Below, piece after piece: positions 36,301 through 44,292 of a stretch of DNA of 64,000 bases. The notes under the pieces are model-generated. The model saw only the letters and a list, made by a program, of their open reading frames with translations. It was not told where the DNA came from and did not search any database. This DNA is from JBICHN01 sp043101845. Lineage in GTDB: Bacteria > Planctomycetota > Phycisphaerae > Phycisphaerales > UBA5793. The translations under genes and the position numbers were made by a program. The DNA lies in the NCBI GenBank assembly GCA_043101845.1, contig JBICHN010000007.1, positions 124,001 through 188,000 of the forward strand, written 5' to 3'. Every line of letters starts with the position of its first letter. Position 1 is the first letter of the stretch.

Positions 36301-37061
36301 AAGCGTCGCGGGCGCTCGATGTCCGACTCCGCTTCCGCCTCGACGATGATGAGTTCCTCGTCGGTCGGATGCATGACCGTGACGGTCACCGGATCACTCT
36401 TCCACTCATCGCCGGCTTCGTTGGTGGCGATGGCGACGAGTTCGATCGATCCTTCGGGCATCGCCGTCACATCCATCGTGAAGGCGAGTCGGCGATCGGG
36501 TCCGAACTCGGACGACGCCTCGCCCAACGGTTCGAGGGAGGCGCCGCTCGAGAGTCGGAGCGTAATCTCGCGGCGTGGACGATTCGGGATTGGCCAGACT
36601 TCGACGCCGATCGGGAACTCGCCCCACACCACGGCGCCATCGCCGGGGCTTGTGATCACCGGGCGGTACCGCTCATCGAACGACGGTTCGCGTTTCGGCG
36701 TGACTTCAAGTGTGATCGGCGCTGACGCGACCGTGAGCGTCGTCTGTCCTGGCGCGACTCCGCGCACGCGGAGGTATCCGACGGTCTCGCCGTCGAGCAC
36801 GCGCGCCTCGCGGGCGATCTCGGCGATGGTCGTGTCGTCGATGGTCGCGACCGCCGCGCGATCGCCCTCCGCGGAGGCCTCAATGCGGAAGGGGATGACT
36901 GCGGTACGGTCGACTTCCACGACGGCGCGTTCACTGAAGAAGCCGACGGGCGAATCACCGGCGTTCGTGTCCGGCGCGTCGGCGGCGGTTGCCATCGTGA
37001 CGGCGAAGAGGACACATATGGTGATCGCGCGGATTGCGAATGAGGTGGACGCCTTCGCCAT
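33324..37061 (-). CDS. DUF1800 protein with long sugar-binding-like N-terminus
   Basis: A 1245-residue exported protein. A signal peptide (residues 3-27) is followed by a stretch of beta-rich, immunoglobulin- and carbohydrate-binding-like modules to about residue 790, including a Met-rich segment near 390-430. The DUF1800 domain (about 800-1240) is marked by RAVHLLNRFAYGP, TIQTPNPVRVRFTHWTQNHFS (quoted in part: RFTHWTQNHF), NENYAREIMELHTLGVDGGY and SRKLAEHY. The start has AGGGAGGGA six bases upstream. The N-terminal part far exceeds the DUF1800 domain alone, suggesting surface or polysaccharide contact. It is co-transcribed with DUF1501. Confidence 0.88.
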   Translation of the reverse strand: MAKASTSFAIRAITICVLFAVTMATAADAPDTNAGDSPVGFFSERAVVEVDRTAVIPFRIEASAEGDRAAVATIDDTTIAEIAREARVLDGETVGYLRVRGVAPGQTTLTVASAPITLEVTPKREPSFDERYRPVITSPGDGAVVWGEFPIGVEVWPIPNRPRREITLRLSSGASLEPLGEASSEFGPDRRLAFTMDVTAMPEGSIELVAIATNEAGDEWKSDPVTVTVMHPTDEELIIVEAEAESDIERPRRFGENRPRVYHAESASGGAFVNNAGAYPPVCQPFEIPETGWYQMFARAAGDRARGALPTIVLYVDEANQPSTNGRLVMRSWARTPIGVPIRLEAGRRILTPFFVNDFYARGLADRNLRLDTLELARVDRAGAAAAAADGAGGMGMSMSMTMNAEDDAPAMMEEGGAMMDSMNAGMPGGSSRDAVADHIGLAATPVRVAFVELLDRAPITGELEVEGLCWWDGADGRAPAPVVRLLLNGVEIGRQRSGAPRFWVDTGRFTPGVDNTLKLVAELNSGARAETPAQRVRIPALGYESSDFPRPRRMSRYSVHDEGWEPAARQSLRNEHYPKERRSFALHSNGQIGLELPDALTGEFVVHLEARGDHYDGGPIARIGLERDGESSEVGEVTPPNWWDTREVGTISLVEGPKRLTVAFTNDKYEQGKGDRNLWIQAIVLQEKAPDADAAPPRVAVLYPPDQHEAYRADAVVVEAADERGLAAVELLIDGAPTGIVERPFRNAGRMTLPLPARVFEPGEHDLAVRVQDTAGNSTTSEPRSITILDEPPAEPGRYRRAVHLLNRFAYGPDAHELAEVLVMGEDAWLDEHLAREFDDPGDLAMLGHGLARFPNLDPYQVQRRAITHTIQTPNPVRVRFTHWTQNHFSTWIRKTSGPAKWREYIEYSDLGPGAFFDLLHASARLPSMLIYLDQESSYAGQLNENYAREIMELHTLGVDGGYTQDDVTNLAALITGWTYSREGDGRSGGPMLVGRFRFDPKLNDPNGRRILGVDFPSTTNADEQYDRALLALETLASHPSAARFVSRKLAEHYTTIPARDDLVEDLASVYHATGGDMAALLRAIARHDAFWDTIDEPRLAHPFEFAARLDRCANRFHPWGFGDYLSLSGTGLFDRATPDGYPEEDSAYTDSNAMLQRWRYAQASMWQLVQLAPDAVRYNRELAEEDWERLLIDLIAIRLTGFPLGDASYDAAVRTLRDASGQRAERALNVATFIAQTPEANLR

Positions 37062-37177
37062 TACCAGTCCCTCCCTGAACCGAGTCGCCGGGCCCGCTCC
37101 CGAGAGCATACCGGAAGGGCGGCGGGGCTACCACCGCGATTCGGGCCCGGCGTCACGCGATTCAGCGATTCGGCGCT

Positions 37178-38998
37178 TCATGCGCCGGCCAGGATGGACG
37201 CTTCACGCTCCTCCGCGAAGTGTCGCGTGTAGAGCTGGTGGTAGCGTCCGCCCTGCCGCAGAAGCTCGGCGTGTGACCCCTGTTCGACGATGCGGCCGCC
37301 GTCGATGACGAGAATGACATCGGCGGATCGGATCGTCGACAGGCGGTGCGCGATGACGAACGCGATGCGTCCCTCGAGCGCGCGCTCCACGCCGCGCTGG
37401 ATGAGGCGCTCGGTCTCGGTGTCGACCGATGAGGTCGCCTCGTCCATGATGAAGATCTGCGGATCGGCGAGGATCGCGCGGGCGAGGGCGACGAGCTGCC
37501 GCTGTCCGGTGGACAGCCGCGCCCCGCCTTCGCCGACTTCGGACTCGTACCCGTCATCCATCTCCTCGATGAACGCGTGGGCATTCGCGACGCGGGCCGC
37601 TTCTTCGATCTCCGCATTCGTCGCTTCGAGACGACCGTAGCGGATGTTCTCGCGGATCGTGCCGCTGAAGAGGTGGGGCGTCTGCAGCACCACACCGAGG
37701 TTCGATTGGAGCCAGTGGAGCGGACGATCGCGGTACTCGACGCCGTTGATGCGGATCTCGCCGCGCTTCGGTTCGTAGAAGCGCGCGACGAGACTCACGA
37801 TCGTCGACTTGCCACCGCCGGTGGCGCCGACGAGCGCCACGGTCTGGCCGGATTCGACGGTGAAGTTGAAGTCGTCGAGGACGGGTTCACCTTCCTTGTA
37901 CCAGAAGTCGACGCCGCGGAACTCGATCCGGCGGATCGGCTCGGCGAGCGAGTGATCGCGCTCGACGGTGGCGCGCGACACCTCGTCCGAATCCTTGATC
38001 TCGGGTTCGGTGTCGAGCAGTCCCTGGACGCGCTCGGCCGCCGCCTGGGCGCTCTGCAACTCGGTAAACCGTCGCGCGAGCTCCTGGATGGGCATATAGA
38101 AGAGCGCCGAGTACTGCATGAACGCCACGAGTTCGCCGAGCGTCAATCCTCCTCCGAGACGCAACCCGCCGCGCCAGAGCGCGAGGCCGACGCCGACGCT
38201 TCCGAGCGTGATCACAAGCGGCAGGTACACGGCGCTCTGCAGGGCATTGCGCATCGAATGGCCGAACATACTCGACGACAGCGTCTGAAACTCAGCGAGA
38301 TTCTCGGGTTCGCGCACGAGCGCCTTCGTCGTGCGCACGCCCATAATCGCCTCGTTGTACGACGCGGTCATCTGCGAGTTCGTCTTCCGGATGAGACGCG
38401 AACTCGAGAGCAGACGCGTCTGGAAGAACGCGCTCACGAGAATGAGCGGCGGCACGATGAGCATGACGACGAGCGCGAGGCGCCAGTCGAGCCAGAACAT
38501 GCCCGCGATAATCCCGAGGACGAGGCTCGAGCCCCAGACGAGGTCGAGCGCGAACCACGGGATGAGCGACGACAGCTTTGAACAGTCGCTCGTCAATCGC
38601 GTCACGAGCCAGCCGACGGGCCGCGTGTCGAAGAACGAGAATGACAGCTCCTGCAGTCGTCCGAACGACTTCTCGCGCAGGTCGTGCGCGACCCCCGTCG
38701 CGACCTGGCCGGCGAGCACGATGAAGAGCCAGATGCTGCCCGAGAGGACTACGACGAGCGCCGCGTAACCGGCGCCGAAGTAGGCGAGCCGACGCGTGGC
38801 GCCGTTCGTCGTGGCTTCGTCGATCATCACGCCGGTCACGAGCGGAAAGATCGCATCGATTACCGCGACGGTGAATCCGGCGATCGCGAGCACCATGAGT
38901 TGCCGGCGGTACGGCAGCGCGTGCGCCGCGATGCGACGCCAGAGCCCGAGATCGAGCCGGCCGCGGTATTCGTCATCCTGTATCAACTCGGCGGTCAC
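37178..38998 (-). CDS. ABC exporter, canonical half (heterodimer)
   Basis: A 606-residue half-transporter with six membrane helices (about 25-320) and an ATPase domain. Walker A is GATGGGKST, Walker B IFIMDEATSS with the catalytic Glu present, and switch IAHRL. The signature is LSTGQRQ rather than LSGGQ, which is the pattern of the partner subunit in heterodimeric exporters with one weak ATP site. It is translated from GTG, with GGAGG six bases upstream, 38 bases after its partner gene. The substrate is unknown; drugs, lipids or peptides are possible. Confidence 0.88.
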   Translation of the reverse strand: MTAELIQDDEYRGRLDLGLWRRIAAHALPYRRQLMVLAIAGFTVAVIDAIFPLVTGVMIDEATTNGATRRLAYFGAGYAALVVVLSGSIWLFIVLAGQVATGVAHDLREKSFGRLQELSFSFFDTRPVGWLVTRLTSDCSKLSSLIPWFALDLVWGSSLVLGIIAGMFWLDWRLALVVMLIVPPLILVSAFFQTRLLSSSRLIRKTNSQMTASYNEAIMGVRTTKALVREPENLAEFQTLSSSMFGHSMRNALQSAVYLPLVITLGSVGVGLALWRGGLRLGGGLTLGELVAFMQYSALFYMPIQELARRFTELQSAQAAAERVQGLLDTEPEIKDSDEVSRATVERDHSLAEPIRRIEFRGVDFWYKEGEPVLDDFNFTVESGQTVALVGATGGGKSTIVSLVARFYEPKRGEIRINGVEYRDRPLHWLQSNLGVVLQTPHLFSGTIRENIRYGRLEATNAEIEEAARVANAHAFIEEMDDGYESEVGEGGARLSTGQRQLVALARAILADPQIFIMDEATSSVDTETERLIQRGVERALEGRIAFVIAHRLSTIRSADVILVIDGGRIVEQGSHAELLRQGGRYHQLYTRHFAEEREASILAGA

Positions 38999-39036
38999 AA
39001 GACGCCTCCGTTCCGTTCATTTCCGTCGACGGCGGA

Positions 39037-40875
39037 TCACCGGGTCGCCGCAGCGGCCGCGGCCGATTCCGCTTCGTCCTCGTCGGTCTCCGTGCGACTC
39101 TGGATCTCCCAGAGTCGACGGTACAGGCCCGGTTCCGCGACGAGGTCGCGATGCGAGCCGCGTTGCGTGACCCGACCGTGGTCGAGCACGATGATCTGGT
39201 CCGCGTGCATGAGCGTGGACAGCCGGTGCGCGATGACGATCGTCGTGTGCCGGCCGCGCCGTCGCTTGAGCGCGTTGAGAATCATCGTCTCCGTTTCCGT
39301 GTCGACCGCGGAGAGCGCATCGTCAAGGATGAGCACGGCCGGCTCCTGGAGCAACGCCCGGGCGAGCGCGACGCGCTGCCGCTGACCACCCGAGAGCGTT
39401 ACGCCCCGCTCACCGACGGCGGTGTCGTACCCGTGGTCGAACTTCGCGATCGACTCATGCACGCAGGCGGTCTCGGTCGCTTCGATCATCTCGTCGTCCG
39501 CCGCGTCGGGCCGACCGATCGTGATGTTCTGCCGGAGCGTCTTCGAATAAAGGAAGGGCTCCTGCATCACCACCGCGGTCTGCGCCCGCACGGCGCGGCG
39601 ATCGATTTCGCGCAGCTCGCGGCCGTCCATCCGGATCGACCCGGCGTCGTAGTCGTAGAACCTGAGGAGCAGGTTCACGATGGTCGACTTGCCGCAACCC
39701 GAAGGGCCGACGATCGCGAGCGTCTCGCCCGCGGTCACCTCGAAGGAGATTTCCTGCAGCGTCGGCGACTCAGAGCCGTGCGTGAAGGAGACCTGATCGA
39801 AAGTGATCGCGCCGACGAGTGGCCGGTCGATGGTGAGCGCTTCCTGCGGCCGCGTCTCGAGTGGTTCCTCCAGAATCTCCTCGAGTCGACCGATCGCGAC
39901 GATCGCCTTGCCGAGGTCGGCGAGGATGCGTCCCATCATGCGCACGGGCCAGATGAACATGGTCACCGCCGTGAGGAAGTAGTAGAACGCGCCGACCTGA
40001 AGTCGGCCGGTCGCGAGCCAGTAGGCTCCGGCGACGACGACGACGGCCTTCTGCGCGAAGCAGAGCAGATCGGACAGCGACCAGAACGCGCCCATGAGCC
40101 GGTACATGCGGTAATCACACGCCTGGTGATCGCGGTTGCGCTCCGACATCTTCTTGATCTCGAAGTCCTGCCGCGCGAAGGCGCGAACGACGCGAATGCC
40201 GGTCAGGTTCTCCTGAATCGTGGTTGTCATGCGCGCCTCGGCCTCGTCGCTCAGTTTGAAGTAGGCTTTCACCTTGAGGAAGAAGAGAAGCGAGAACGCG
40301 AGGATGACCGGCACGAGTCCGATCGACACGAGCGTCATCGGCGCGTCGATCGCGAACATGAGCGGCAGCGGGACGAGGAGCATGATCGTCGCGCGGCCGA
40401 TCTCCACGACCTGGTTCGCGAGGAAGACGCGCAGCGTCTCGACATCGGAAGTGCACCGCTGAATGAGATCGCCCGTCTCCGCCTTGTCGAAGTAGCGCAC
40501 GGGAAGCCGCTGGAGATGGTCGTACACCTCGTCGCGGACGCGGCGCGCGATCGATTCACTCGCCTCGGCGGACCATCGACCGCGCAGGTAGGTGAAGACG
40601 CCGGCGATCGCCGTCGCGAGGATCACGAGCAGCGCGGGCAGCCAGAGGCGGCCGCGCAGCGTCTCCCGTCCGCCGAGCGCCTCGACGATCGACTGGACGA
40701 ACGGCGAGGCGGCCTCGGGGTCACCCGAAAGAACGCCGTCGATCGTGATCTGCGGGATCAGCGGCGCGAGGTAGAGGAAGCACGACGCGACCACGAGCGA
40801 CGCGATCGCCGCGAAATAGCGGAGCCGCTGCCCCTTCGTGAGCCGCCAGATCGAATTGAACTGTCCCAGACGCAT
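39037..40875 (-). CDS. ABC exporter, non-canonical half (heterodimer)
   Basis: A 612-residue half-transporter with six membrane helices (about 20-320) and an ATPase domain. Walker A GPSGCGKST and signature LSGGQRQRVALARAL are intact, but Walker B reads VLILDDALSAVD: Asp519 replaces the catalytic Glu. This change is the hallmark of the non-canonical subunit in TM287/288- or BmrCD-like heterodimers. The two genes are adjacent, and the pair should form one exporter with a single active ATP site. Two intrinsic terminators and an 18-codon ORF precede the gene. Confidence 0.88.
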   Translation of the reverse strand: MRLGQFNSIWRLTKGQRLRYFAAIASLVVASCFLYLAPLIPQITIDGVLSGDPEAASPFVQSIVEALGGRETLRGRLWLPALLVILATAIAGVFTYLRGRWSAEASESIARRVRDEVYDHLQRLPVRYFDKAETGDLIQRCTSDVETLRVFLANQVVEIGRATIMLLVPLPLMFAIDAPMTLVSIGLVPVILAFSLLFFLKVKAYFKLSDEAEARMTTTIQENLTGIRVVRAFARQDFEIKKMSERNRDHQACDYRMYRLMGAFWSLSDLLCFAQKAVVVVAGAYWLATGRLQVGAFYYFLTAVTMFIWPVRMMGRILADLGKAIVAIGRLEEILEEPLETRPQEALTIDRPLVGAITFDQVSFTHGSESPTLQEISFEVTAGETLAIVGPSGCGKSTIVNLLLRFYDYDAGSIRMDGRELREIDRRAVRAQTAVVMQEPFLYSKTLRQNITIGRPDAADDEMIEATETACVHESIAKFDHGYDTAVGERGVTLSGGQRQRVALARALLQEPAVLILDDALSAVDTETETMILNALKRRRGRHTTIVIAHRLSTLMHADQIIVLDHGRVTQRGSHRDLVAEPGLYRRLWEIQSRTETDEDEAESAAAAAATR

Positions 40876-40951
40876 GAGCCACTCTCAATCACTCAGCCCG
40901 CATTCGGAACCGGAGCTCGCCTCGGGCGGTTGCACGGTCGTGCACGCAAAA

Positions 40952-40974
40952 AACCCGCTCGGGGCGAGCGGGTT
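40952..40974 (-). terminator. Intrinsic terminator upstream of exporter (second of two)
   Basis: Stem AACCCGCTC/GAGCGGGTT with a 5-base loop, followed on the minus strand by TTTTTTGCG. It lies 76 bases before the exporter start. The stem sequence repeats that of the hairpin at 41003-41030. Confidence 0.88.
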
Positions 40975-41002
40975 CGTCTTCGGTGTTCGGATCACCACGA
41001 AA

Positions 41003-41030
41003 AAACCCGCTCAAGGTCATGAGCGGGTTT
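41003..41030 (-). terminator. Intrinsic terminator upstream of exporter (first of two)
   Basis: An 11-bp stem (AAACCCGCTCA/TGAGCGGGTTT) with a 6-base loop and following TTTC. Its 3' arm could also pair with the 5' arm of the second hairpin (GAGCGGGTT with AACCCGCTC), so the two terminators can be replaced by a third structure. Confidence 0.88.
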
Positions 41031-41067
41031 CGGTGTCACTGTTCATTCAGCGCGCGCGTTCACCCAC

Positions 41068-41124
41068 TCATGCGATCGTTCCATCCGGAACGAACTGCGA
41101 GATGTGACGGGTGAAAAGCTTCAT
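41068..41124 (-). CDS. 18-residue ORF, candidate leader peptide
   Basis: A short ORF encoding MKLFTRHISQFVPDGTIA with an excellent ribosome site (AAGGAG, six to seven bases before ATG). It lies between the Nramp-like gene and the ABC exporter on the same strand, and is followed within 38 bases by two strong tandem terminators. CGTTCAC, just before the ribosome site, can pair with GTGAACG just after the stop codon. This is the layout of a translated leader that controls termination, as known for bmrB ahead of the heterodimeric exporter bmrCD. Alternatively, it is an independent small peptide. No family was recognised. Confidence 0.5.
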   Translation of the reverse strand: MKLFTRHISQFVPDGTIA

Positions 41125-41150
41125 CAAAACTCCTTCGCGTGAACGGGAGC

Positions 41151-41179
41151 AAGATACCCGACGATTCTGACGCGAGCAA
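41151..41179 (-). promoter_or_regulatory. Candidate promoter for the 18-codon ORF
   Basis: The minus strand reads TTGCTC, a 17-base spacer, then TATCTT, ending 26 bases before the ORF start. Matches to consensus are partial (3 and 4 of 6), but the spacing is ideal and it would give a leader transcript separate from the Nramp-like gene. Confidence 0.4.
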
Positions 41180-41231
41180 GGACGGGTCCGGAAAAAGAAT
41201 CGAATTCGTGACATCGCCGTGGAACGGGTCC

Positions 41232-42503
41232 TCAGCGCAGCTGACGCCACGAGACGATCGCGAACGCGAGTATGGTCATCGCGAGGATGATTCGACTCGG
41301 CCAGCGGTTGCGATAGCGATCGCCGATCCACTTCGTGCGACTGTTCAGGAGGAGCAGGACGGTGGCGAGGAGCGGCAGAAACGCGGCGCCGATGATCGCG
41401 TAGGTCTTCTGCACGGACTCGAATGGCCGGACGACCTGGAGCAGCGGAACAGTCGCCAGGATGAGGAGATAGACGCGATAGGGGAGTCCGGCCGTATTCA
41501 CGATCGCGACCGCGCGGGTTCGACCATATCGCGTGACGGCGAGCCAGTCGGCGAAGATATACGGCACGGCCTGCCACACGCCGAGGAGGCTGGTGAAGAC
41601 CGCCGCCCAGGCGCCGATGAGAAAGACCCAGCGACCCGCCGGTCCGAGCGCCTCGCCGAGTTGATCGGCGAGGTTCAGAATGAGCCCGACTCCCGAGCCG
41701 GCGACTTCAACGCCGCTCGCGATGATGAGCATCGCGACGCCGAAGAGCGCCGTCATGGCATATGCGACGGCGAGGTCGATGCGGCAGATGCGCAGGTCGC
41801 GCTCCGGATCATCACGACCGGCTTCGCGCATCCAGTAGGCGTAGCAGAGAATGGTAAGCGTGCCGCCCACGCCGCCGAGCAGGGCGATTGTCCAGTCGAG
41901 ACCTTCGGACCCGAACTCGGGAATGGTGGGCCGCACGAACGCGAGGCCGACGGCGCCCCAGTCGGGCTCGAGCATGATGGCGGTCGCGATGACCGCGGTG
42001 AACATCACGGCGATGCAGACGCCCATGACGCGCTCGACGAGTTTGAATCCGCCGAACCAGGCGAGGAGCGCGCCAACGACGCTGTGCGCGGCGCCGAAGA
42101 CGAGTTTCGCCCGGGTGGGATCATCGATGAGGTCGGGCGCCATCGCGGCGGCGGTCACGCCGGTCGCGCTGATGAGCGCCGCGCCGACGACGAAGCTCCA
42201 CGGCAGGAAGTAGATGAGAAAGAGAATCGAGACGACGGGACCGAGCCGCGTCATGGCGCCGGTCAGAATCGTCTCGCCGGTCGCGAGCTGCCAGCGGGCG
42301 AGCCCTTCGTTGAGCACGAACTTGAGGAACGCGCCGAGCGCCACGGCCCAGACGAGGCCGACGCCGAGCTTTGCTCCGGCGAAGCCGGCGGTCGCGAGGT
42401 CTCCGGCGCCGACGCCCGTCGCCGCGACGACGAGCCCCGGGCTGATGATGGCGAGCGCACGGGTCACGCGGCCGGGCTTCGTCTTCGAGGAAGTGGTCGA
42501 CAT
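41232..42503 (-). CDS. Nramp-like transporter lacking canonical metal motifs
   Basis: A 423-residue membrane protein with about 11 helices and the general layout of the Nramp family of proton-coupled divalent metal transporters (IISPGLVVAATGVGAGDLATAG in helix 1, quoted in part: ATGVGAGDLA). The helix-1 DPGN metal motif is replaced by GAGDLA, and the helix-6 MPH motif is not seen; the comparable segment reads YWMREAGRDD. Substrate preference may therefore differ, as in Nramp-related magnesium transporters, or it may not carry metal at all. A promoter for the 18-codon ORF may lie downstream. The start at 42503 gives MSTTSSKTKPG. Confidence 0.75.
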   Translation of the reverse strand: MSTTSSKTKPGRVTRALAIISPGLVVAATGVGAGDLATAGFAGAKLGVGLVWAVALGAFLKFVLNEGLARWQLATGETILTGAMTRLGPVVSILFLIYFLPWSFVVGAALISATGVTAAAMAPDLIDDPTRAKLVFGAAHSVVGALLAWFGGFKLVERVMGVCIAVMFTAVIATAIMLEPDWGAVGLAFVRPTIPEFGSEGLDWTIALLGGVGGTLTILCYAYWMREAGRDDPERDLRICRIDLAVAYAMTALFGVAMLIIASGVEVAGSGVGLILNLADQLGEALGPAGRWVFLIGAWAAVFTSLLGVWQAVPYIFADWLAVTRYGRTRAVAIVNTAGLPYRVYLLILATVPLLQVVRPFESVQKTYAIIGAAFLPLLATVLLLLNSRTKWIGDRYRNRWPSRIILAMTILAFAIVSWRQLR

Positions 42504-42546
42504 GGCGGGGCAGTGTAGCGGGGGACCGTCCCATCCGGCGCGCGAC

Positions 42547-42576
42547 GACGCCGGCCGGATCGAACCGGCCGGCGTC
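42547..42576. repeat. Perfect 12-bp inverted repeat
   Basis: GACGCCGGCCGG pairs with CCGGCCGGCGTC around the loop ATCGAA. It lies between the DUF1579 stop and the Nramp-like start and could end the DUF1579 transcript, although no T-run follows on the minus strand. Confidence 0.5.
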
Positions 42577-42607
42577 GCGGTTTCATCGATTCATGTTCGG
42601 TCGAGCG

Positions 42608-43291
42608 TCAGTTTCGGCGCTTCATGTCGCCGGTGAAGGCCTTGAACTCCTTGCCGTCCGCGCCGATCTTGTAACCCGTGTAGACATGATGATCCGGTTT
42701 CGACATATCGACCTCGCCTCGCGAGAAGGCGAGGGTGTTGGTCGTGGGATCATGCATGTGGCCTTGGAGGCGAAGGATTTTCTTCTCGGGGTCGTACTGT
42801 CCCATTTCGGAGTAGATGTTCGTGGACATGCTGTCCATCCAGAGCGTCTTGTAGGCGCCGTCGATCTTGTCGTAGCCGTAGACGCCAATGCCCTGGAACG
42901 GACCCATCGGGGTCGAACTCTGTACATCTTCCTTCACGAAGCGGCCGTCGAGGATCCACTCGCGGCTGATCGTACCGGTCATCTCCATCGGCTCGGCGCC
43001 GGGCTCCATCCACATCTGCCAGGTCGCGTCCCATTCACCGACGAGCGTGTCGAGGTGTTCGTGATGTTCGCCGGGCTGGCCGATATTGGCCCAGGCTTCC
43101 ATCATCTCATTGAACTCGGCGTTCTCTTCGGGCTGGCTCACCGAAGCGAGTTCGAGGAACGCCTGCTCGGCGGACAGCGCCGCCTCGAGCGCGCGGGCTC
43201 GTTCAGCGCTTACTTCCATACGACCGGCCACGAATCCCAATCCGGCCACCGCGACCAACGCGGCGACGCTCAGGCAGGTGCGACAATACAT
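42608..43291 (-). CDS. DUF1579 family exported protein
   Basis: A 227-residue protein with an N-terminal hydrophobic segment (SVAALVAVAGLGFVAG) that is a signal peptide or anchor, a helical linker, and a DUF1579 beta-barrel-like domain from about 75. The domain starts HHEHLDTLVGEWDATWQMW, continues EWILDGRFVKEDV and YGYDKIDGAYKTLWMDSM, and ends near KIGADGKEFKAF. The family is widespread and of unknown function. GAGGAGG precedes the ATG. A minisatellite starts 38 bases upstream, so the promoter is either very close to the start or overlaps the repeat. Confidence 0.85.
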   Translation of the reverse strand: MYCRTCLSVAALVAVAGLGFVAGRMEVSAERARALEAALSAEQAFLELASVSQPEENAEFNEMMEAWANIGQPGEHHEHLDTLVGEWDATWQMWMEPGAEPMEMTGTISREWILDGRFVKEDVQSSTPMGPFQGIGVYGYDKIDGAYKTLWMDSMSTNIYSEMGQYDPEKKILRLQGHMHDPTTNTLAFSRGEVDMSKPDHHVYTGYKIGADGKEFKAFTGDMKRRN

Positions 43292-43329
43292 GGGAGTCCT
43301 CCTCTACGGACTGATTGAACTGGTTCTAT

Positions 43330-43521
43330 GAAGGCACGAAGGCACGAAGGCACGAAGGCACGAAGGCACGAAGGCACGAAGGCACGAAGGCACGAAGGCA
43401 CGAAGGCACGAAGGCACGAAGGCGGAAGAGACGAAGAGGCGGAGTGGCGGAGAGGCGGAGTGGCGGAGAGGCGGAGTGGCGGAGAGACGGAGTGGCGGAG
43501 AGGCGGAGAGGCGGAGAGGCG
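43330..43521. repeat. 8-bp minisatellite, two sub-arrays
   Basis: Eleven perfect GAAGGCAC units (43330-43417) run into a short transition and then a second 8-base array of GCGGAGTG/GCGGAGAG units to 43521. Open frames through it are artefacts of the repeat. It lies immediately upstream of the DUF1579 gene and shares its GAAGGCAC unit with the array at 5998. Confidence 0.92.
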
Positions 43522-44004
43522 GGAATCAAGTCGCGTGACCGTGTCGGTTGAGATCAGAGTTGTGCGCCGCGGTCTGTCCTGCATCGGTCCACCAATTCCC
43601 GTTTCGTACGATGACGCGCCGTGGGTCGACCGTCAAGCGGCGCCACCGTGAAAGCCGGTCGCCACGGGCCCGCGGAAGTGGCGATCGAACCACGCCGCAC
43701 GCGCACGGTCATCGGAGCGCGTGCGGAGCCGCGGATGATCTCATTCGGCCATCGTGGGCGGTGAAGTCCGGGCGGGATCGTGGCCCGGGGCGAAGGGCGC
43801 CGCGCCTCGAACGAGTTTCGGTCTCTGTTCGGGCGGCGTCCTGACTATACACGATCCGCCGCTCATTGCAAGTCGGAGCGCGACGCCGCTCCGGGTTGTC
43901 CGTCGCCAGAGCGCCGACGGGAATCGCGATACCCGGCGCCATTCCGATGCGACGGCGCCGCGCCCGACCGATATCGTTGAATCGTGGGGGAAGCGCAGGG
44001 CAAC
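43522..44004. other. Gap with no recognisable feature
   Basis: About 480 bases with no convincing frame, RNA or terminator. It is followed by a small plus-strand ORF. Any promoter for that ORF must lie here, but I see none clearly. Confidence 0.4.
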
Positions 44005-44235
44005 ATGAATGATCAGGGACGATCATCTTCGAAGTGTTCGGGTGAATCGCTCGAGGGGAAACCGCGCCGGCGTACGGCCGCGGCGATGCGCCGTCGGGCG
44101 GAGGAACTCGCGATCGAACTCGAGTGGTTCGCGAAGAACGCCCGGGTGAACGGTGAGCGGTACGACCATCTTGCGCGGGCGCGGGTCCGGTGTGAACGCA
44201 TCGCCGCTGGCGAAGCGGCGTTCGGCTCCGGATGA
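44005..44235 (+). CDS. Small basic helical protein, 76 residues
   Basis: An ORF starting MNDQGRSSSKCSG with a long amphipathic helix (RRRTAAAMRRRAEELAIELEWFA, quoted in part: AAAMRRRAEELAIELEW) and an Arg-rich end. AGGG precedes the ATG by four bases, and an upstream in-frame GTG at 43984 is possible. The helical period looks genuine, but the family is not recognised, and it could be a chance frame. The facing terminator belongs to the rfb operon. Confidence 0.45.
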   Translation: MNDQGRSSSKCSGESLEGKPRRRTAAAMRRRAEELAIELEWFAKNARVNGERYDHLARARVRCERIAAGEAAFGSG

Positions 44236-44254
44236 TCCAGTCATGCCATCGGCC

Positions 44255-44292
44255 GAAAAAAGAAAACGCCCCGGCCAGAGGGTGACCGGGGC
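44255..44292 (-). terminator. Terminator of the rfb operon
   Basis: GCCCCGG/CCGGGGC stem (44268-44292), followed on the minus strand by GTTTTCTTTTTTC. It lies about 120 bases after the rfbB stop and is one of the strongest terminators in the window. Confidence 0.85.

Noticed and set aside
42547..42576. Intrinsic terminator of the DUF1579 gene
   Set aside because: The stem is perfect, but no T-run follows on the minus strand, so it is listed only as an inverted repeat.
43315..43651. Short frames through the 43.3 kb repeat
   Set aside because: They translate the minisatellite (KARRHEGT units) and have no ribosome site or unique sequence.
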